Source: Brevibacillus_H ginsengisoli (lineage in GTDB: Bacteria; Bacillota; Bacilli; Brevibacillales; Brevibacillaceae). Taken from it: DNA of 64,000 bases. Where the stretch lies: contig NZ_JBNJQR010000001.1 in the NCBI RefSeq assembly GCF_050113715.1, positions 62,001-126,000 on the forward strand. Reading direction: 5' to 3'. The translations under genes were made by a program, and so were the position numbers. This document shows positions 60,502 through 64,000 of this stretch, one piece after another (the stretch's first letter is position 1; each line of letters opens with the position of its first letter). The notes under the pieces are model-generated. The model had not been told where the DNA came from. It saw only the letters and a list, made by a program, of their open reading frames with translations, and ran no database searches.

Positions 60502-61533
60502 ATGAGACTAACCTCGAAATATGAAACGATTCGGCGAATGTTGTCCGACCTCAAGCAGCCCGAGTATCGGTATGCTCAGATAATGGAAGCGATTTTCAAG
60601 CAAAATATCGGCGAATACGAACGGATGACGATACTGCCCAAATTTTTGCGCGACGAGTTGAGCCGGATGCTTGGTCCGAACGTCTGCAGCATCGCTCCGG
60701 TAAAGGAACTCACGTCGAAACAGGTCAGCAAAGTGCTGTTTGCCATTGCAGGTGACGAACGCGTCGAGGCCGTACGACTTACTTATGAGCGGGGGTGGAA
60801 ATCGTATTGTATTTCCACGCAGTGCGGCTGCGGATTCGGGTGCAGGTTTTGTGCCACCGGTACAATCGGCCTGAAACGAAATCTGACCGCCGACGAAATT
60901 ACCGACCAATTGCTACACTTTCGCTTGAACGGCCACGCCTTGGACAGTGTCTCATTCATGGGCATGGGGGAGGCGCTCGCCAACCCGCATATTTTTGATG
61001 CAATGACGATTTTGACCGACCCGCATCTCTTTGGTTTAGGACATCGACGAATTACGATTTCCACTATCGGTCTGTTGCCGGGGATCGACAAGCTGACACG
61101 GGAGTTTCCGCAGGTCAATCTAACCTTCTCGCTGCATTCGCCGTTCGACGATCAGCGAAGCGAGCTGATGCCGATCAACGACCGATTCCCAGTCCGCGAC
61201 GTGCTGCAGGCATTGGATCTTCACATCCGGCATACAGGGAGAAAGGTGTATATTGCGTATATTCTTCTTCGAGGAGTAAACGACTCGACGGCGCATGCGG
61301 AAGCAGTTGCCGAGTTGTTAAGGGGAAGGGGACCTGGGGACCATCTCTACCACGTTAACCTGATTCCATTCAACTCGACCGAAGTTACGCCAGACAGCTA
61401 TCGGCAATCTGATTCTAATCGGATTAAAGCGTTTGCTCGGATCTTGAAGTCAAAGGGTATCAACTTCACGGTCCGAACTCAATTCGGATCGGACATTAAA
61501 GCTGCATGCGGCCAGCTATACCGCTCCGAATAA
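60502..61533 (+). CDS. Cfr-family 23S rRNA (adenine-2503-C8)-methyltransferase
   Basis: 343-residue radical-SAM methyltransferase. CxxxCxxC at Cys110, Cys114, Cys117 (in CGFGCRFCATGTIGLKRN), SFMGMGEALANPH, NLTFSLHSPFDDQRSELMPI, and C-terminal Cys336 (AACGQL) matching the catalytic Cys338 of Cfr. The sequence resembles Cfr and the Cfr-like Clb proteins of Bacillales more than RlmN. Cfr methylates C8 of A2503, giving resistance to phenicols, lincosamides, oxazolidinones, pleuromutilins and streptogramin A. ATG 60502 after TAAGGAGA. No terminator separates it from the ABC-F gene. Activity has not been shown here. Confidence 0.92.
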   Translation: MRLTSKYETIRRMLSDLKQPEYRYAQIMEAIFKQNIGEYERMTILPKFLRDELSRMLGPNVCSIAPVKELTSKQVSKVLFAIAGDERVEAVRLTYERGWKSYCISTQCGCGFGCRFCATGTIGLKRNLTADEITDQLLHFRLNGHALDSVSFMGMGEALANPHIFDAMTILTDPHLFGLGHRRITISTIGLLPGIDKLTREFPQVNLTFSLHSPFDDQRSELMPINDRFPVRDVLQALDLHIRHTGRKVYIAYILLRGVNDSTAHAEAVAELLRGRGPGDHLYHVNLIPFNSTEVTPDSYRQSDSNRIKAFARILKSKGINFTVRTQFGSDIKAACGQLYRSE

Positions 61534-61566
61534 ATCCAGGATCGGTATGATATTAGCGTTACATTG

Positions 61567-61612
61567 AACAGGTCGATTATGGTCAGATACCACCATGATT
61601 GACCTGTTTTTT
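61567..61612 (+). terminator. Terminator of Cfr-like gene
   Basis: AACAGGTC..ATGGT (61567 onward) pairs with ACCAT..GACCTGTT (to 61608), followed by T-run. Confidence 0.9.
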
Positions 61613-61746
61613 GTTATCTTCGTTTTCTTGCGTCTTATTTAAAATTGAATTGCAACTGAAAATACGTTTTCCTATTTAATCATAACTTCCATCGAGGAAG
61701 TGGCGTTCCTTAAAACAAATACGAATACTTCTTGTAATGAATAAAT

Positions 61747-61795
61747 TTGACAGGAATGGTTTACTAATGTAGACTGACAGTGTGTTACATTTGTA
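61747..61795 (+). promoter_or_regulatory. BlaI-type promoter/operators
   Basis: TTGACA (61747-61752), 17-bp spacer, TAGACT (61770-61775). Boxes TACTAATGTA (61762-61771) and TACATTTGTA (61786-61795), 24 bp apart and each followed by GACT, match the TACA/TGTA dyads bound by BlaI/MecI repressors. They cover the -10 and start region. Confidence 0.8.
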
Positions 61796-61821
61796 GACTA
61801 TTATCCGGGAGGTTTGACCCC

Positions 61822-62202
61822 GTGAATCTAGCAGATAAAATATCCAATTCAGAGCTAGAAGTAATGAAAATTTTATGGCAGGCTGACTTGCCTATATCAT
61901 CCGTAGAAATACGAAGCAAACTGCAATTGGCAAAAGGATGGGAAAAATCAACGATCCTGACGTTAGTTCGCAGATTGTATGATAAAGAAGTCATTACTGC
62001 TGAGAAACGTGACGTCTTCTATTATTATCCTAATATTACAGAAGCAGAGTATACTGCAGCTCAAATGCAGGAAATGGCGGATAAGCTTTACAAGGGCAAT
62101 GTCAAAAGTTTGGTGGCAGCGCTCTGTCATGGGGGCAAACTAAATGAGAAGGACATTGATGAGCTGAAGGCATATTTTAAGGTGGAGGGGCAGCATGAGT
62201 GA
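61822..62202 (+). CDS. BlaI/MecI-family repressor
   Basis: 126 residues: winged helix (ISNSELEVMKILWQADLPIS, GWEKSTILTLVRRLYDKEVI) and C-terminal dimerisation/cleavage region (AQMQEMADKLYKGNVKSL). Represses until the partner M56 sensor triggers its proteolysis. GTG 61822 after GGGAGGTT. Overlaps the M56 gene by eight bases. Operators lie at its own promoter. Confidence 0.92.
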   Translation: MNLADKISNSELEVMKILWQADLPISSVEIRSKLQLAKGWEKSTILTLVRRLYDKEVITAEKRDVFYYYPNITEAEYTAAQMQEMADKLYKGNVKSLVAALCHGGKLNEKDIDELKAYFKVEGQHE

Positions 62203-63715
62203 ATTTCTGCTGACATTATTGTCACTATCGGCTTCCGGCACTATTATCGCACTCTTGTTATTTGCAATAAAACCGCTTATCCGACATCGATTCTCGCACT
62301 CCTGGCAGTATTATATTTTCTTGATCGTAATCATGCGGCTTCTGCTTCCGATTACACCGGAAAAAAGTTTAATTGGTAGTTGGTTTGAACACACGCAGGT
62401 TGTGTGGCAAACATCTATCTACTCAGCCGAGCAAACGAGTACCCAAAAGATCATGCCGGCTACAAACCAACCGTTTACTACATCACAAGCTGCACCACCG
62501 GTTAAATCACAGATGCAATCTAAGACGTACATATGGAACTATTTGTGGGTGTTTTGGTTAGTGGGGGCTACCGCTATGCTCGCTTGGAAATTCTTCGGAT
62601 ACAGAAGGTTTCATAAACTATTGAGCATGGGGCATTCGGTCGTCACTGATCCGAACTTGCTAGTTGTGCTAGATAATTGCAGGCGCGGATTGAAAATCGG
62701 GAAGCAGCTGCCATTGTACCAAAATTCGCTCGTTTCGACACCGATGTTGCTCGGGTTACGGAGGCCCGCTCTGGTTATACCTAGCCGAGAATACAATGAG
62801 GACGAATTGCGGTATATTTACTTACATGAACTTACCCACTTCAAGCGCCGGGATTTGTGGTACAAATGGTTAGCGCAGTTGGTGCTTTGTCTGCACTGGT
62901 TTAATCCCGTTGTCTATTTTGTCGTAAAAGTGGTTGATCGCGCTTGTGAGCTATCTTGTGATGAAGCTGTAATTAATAAAATGAGCGCTAAAGATAAACA
63001 GGGCTACGGCAACACCTTAATCGCGATGGCAGCGTCAGGGTCCTATAAGCGTACAACCGTTATAGGAGCGATGAGTGAGGAGAAGCGGCATTTAAAGGAA
63101 AGATTAACGGCCATTATGAAATCAGGTAAAAGAAGTAGAACAATCATGATCATCTCTATCGTTCTGGCAGTTCTAGTTGGCTCGGGAGCGTTGTTTGCCG
63201 GGGCGTTCATCAAAGTTAGCGATCACACAGCTGAGACTGGAACAGGGAAGGTATACGGCGGTTACAATCTTGAGAAAATCGCAATGGACAGAACACCTTA
63301 TGTTGGTAACGTTTCTAAGGTTTCACGTCTTGTGGGACAACTGCCGGCACCGGATCGGTTTTACATGCAAAATTATATCGCCTTGCAAACCAATCAACAG
63401 CCATATGGCTTAACAGCATTTTATGAGCCTGCAGCAACAGAGTCTATGGAAAGACCGTCTCAATCAGATCATGAGCCGAATTCCAAACTAGCGAATAACA
63501 GTCGTAAAAATGCGCTTATCTTGTTCGCCATGATCGATAATGTAGATGAAATCACGTTCGCTTTTCGAGGCACGCCGTCAACAGAACTTCTGGAAGAATC
63601 AGCATATGACATTCACCTTACATATCACCGATCGGATTTCGCGAAACAATGTAATTTTAACGAGATCAGCCATAATCTAGAGGCGCTTGGTCAGGCAGTG
63701 GGGCAGTTAAACTAA
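62195..63715 (+). CDS. M56-family sensor peptidase (BlaR1-like) with DUF4825-like domain
   Basis: 506 residues. Four N-terminal/central TM helices (about 5-25, 35-52, 110-130, 315-337) around a cytoplasmic metalloprotease domain with HELTH (residues 211-215) and CELSCDEAVI. After the last helix the external part carries DRTPYVGNVSKVSRLVGQLP typical of DUF4825 instead of the penicillin-binding sensor domain, so the signal is not necessarily a beta-lactam. No beta-lactamase or PBP gene is adjacent. Its 3' end is duplicated at 52386-52514. Confidence 0.9.
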   Translation: MSEFLLTLLSLSASGTIIALLLFAIKPLIRHRFSHSWQYYIFLIVIMRLLLPITPEKSLIGSWFEHTQVVWQTSIYSAEQTSTQKIMPATNQPFTTSQAAPPVKSQMQSKTYIWNYLWVFWLVGATAMLAWKFFGYRRFHKLLSMGHSVVTDPNLLVVLDNCRRGLKIGKQLPLYQNSLVSTPMLLGLRRPALVIPSREYNEDELRYIYLHELTHFKRRDLWYKWLAQLVLCLHWFNPVVYFVVKVVDRACELSCDEAVINKMSAKDKQGYGNTLIAMAASGSYKRTTVIGAMSEEKRHLKERLTAIMKSGKRSRTIMIISIVLAVLVGSGALFAGAFIKVSDHTAETGTGKVYGGYNLEKIAMDRTPYVGNVSKVSRLVGQLPAPDRFYMQNYIALQTNQQPYGLTAFYEPAATESMERPSQSDHEPNSKLANNSRKNALILFAMIDNVDEITFAFRGTPSTELLEESAYDIHLTYHRSDFAKQCNFNEISHNLEALGQAVGQLN

Positions 63716-63788
63716 CCACTGCGCCAGAGCGCTACAATAGCAGTGTAGAGGTTAGAGGTTAGAGGTTCGATACCGTTATGCTCCACCA
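63710..63788 (+). pseudogene. Degenerate tRNA-Ala-like 3' part
   Basis: AACTAACCAC (63710-63719) followed by a decayed tRNA 3' half ending CCACCA. The anticodon arm CTACA/TGTAG with loop ATAGCAG would read AGC; the T arm is damaged and a 7-bp unit (AGGTTAG) is tandemly repeated, so it cannot be functional. No 5' half exists. Confidence 0.8.
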
Positions 63789-63800
63789 TATAGGAATAAT

Positions 63801-63826
63801 GGAAACGGCAGGGATGCCGTTTTTTT
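63801..63826 (+). terminator. tRNA-type terminator, fourth copy
   Basis: AAACGGCA/TGCCGTTT stem with GGGA loop and T7, same context as after the intact tRNA-Ala. Confidence 0.8.
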
Positions 63827-64000
63827 GTTTTCAAAAAAAAGTGTCAGGGTGCGTGTACATGAGGAGCACTCTCACAAATAGTTGAGGTAGATTTACGATA
63901 TTATTACTTATATCCAGAAGTAAAATTCTGTATAATTATAGAGCGATGTCAGCGTTCACTCTTTCGTAATTCAATTATTACGATATGGTATCAATGGTTG
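63827..64000. other. AT-rich end of window
   Basis: No coding frame. TATAAT at 63931-63936 may be the -10 box of a gene beyond the window. Confidence 0.35.

Noticed and set aside
63724..63788. Functional tRNA with AGC anticodon
   Set aside because: It lacks the 5' half, the T arm is disrupted and a 7-bp tandem duplication is inserted.
47441..64000. CRISPR array or known anti-phage system in the accessory region
   Set aside because: No regularly spaced repeats, cas genes, restriction enzymes or abortive-infection families were recognised; the repeats found are tRNA- and gene-end-derived.
47441..64000. Insertion sequence or integrase gene to explain the mosaic
   Set aside because: No transposase or recombinase motif is visible in any frame of adequate length; mobility is inferred only from the tRNA repeats.

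Overview
The window looks like a Gram-positive, spore-forming Bacillales chromosome, most likely Brevibacillus or a close relative. This rests on gene content and order: dnaE, malic enzyme, accDA, pfkA, pyk, ytvI, citZ-icd-mdh, phoP-phoR, polA-mutM-coaE, gapB, nrdR, dnaB-dnaI. That order resembles the Bacillus subtilis dnaE-to-dnaI segment, but with lineage-specific insertions and without ytaF and speD. The species assignment is inference; no rRNA gene is present.

From 1 to about 15.4 kb are central-metabolism genes, nearly all on the + strand: the dnaE 3' end, NADP-malic enzyme with a FadR-type GntR regulator, acetyl-CoA carboxyltransferase, phosphofructokinase, pyruvate kinase, then citrate synthase, isocitrate dehydrogenase and malate dehydrogenase. 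A possible GntR operator lies just downstream of the malic-enzyme promoter. From 15.5 to 21.8 kb is a phosphate module (lipoprotein, PhoP, PhoR, PhoU, polyphosphate kinase) with a Pho-box-like array before phoU. From 21.8 to 47.3 kb is a mixed backbone: VanW, two DinB proteins, transporters, polA-mutM-coaE-SLT, gapB with a CcpN-like box in its promoter, an SLH surface protein, HD-GYP, nrdR, dnaB-dnaI, and an HxlR/DoxX/ring-opening dioxygenase cluster resembling quinone or catechol detoxification loci.

An intact tRNA-Ala(GGC) at 47365-47440 marks an abrupt change. Downstream, up to the window end, is a mosaic accessory region of modules separated by repeated 3' ends and terminators of this tRNA (48.7, 52.6 and 63.8 kb), a 183-bp direct repeat (50.6 and 53.3 kb) and a duplicated 3' end of an M56 peptidase gene (52.4 and 63.6 kb). 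No integrase or transposase is visible, but the 52.6-kb tRNA remnant is a hybrid between the intact tRNA and the 63.8-kb remnant, as expected from recombination inside a tRNA gene.

The most interesting part is 53.3-61.6 kb. It holds a full-length paralogue of ribosomal protein uL4 whose exit-tunnel loop has been rewritten, an RqcH/NFACT-like gene directly behind it (now split by a +1 frameshift), an Lsa-type ABC-F ribosome-protection ATPase, and a Cfr-family 23S rRNA A2503 C8-methyltransferase. All four act on or at the 50S peptidyl-transferase centre or exit tunnel. Both the uL4 paralogue and the ABC-F gene are preceded by leaders that can be drawn as transcription attenuators: a 44-codon upstream ORF for uL4, and an AUG-UAA start-stop ORF plus a three-way antiterminator switch for ABC-F. 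Together they look like an inducible set for coping with antibiotics that bind the large subunit. A BlaI/M56 (BlaR1-like) pair with recognisable operators closes the island. The uL4-RqcH pairing is the best candidate for an undescribed system.
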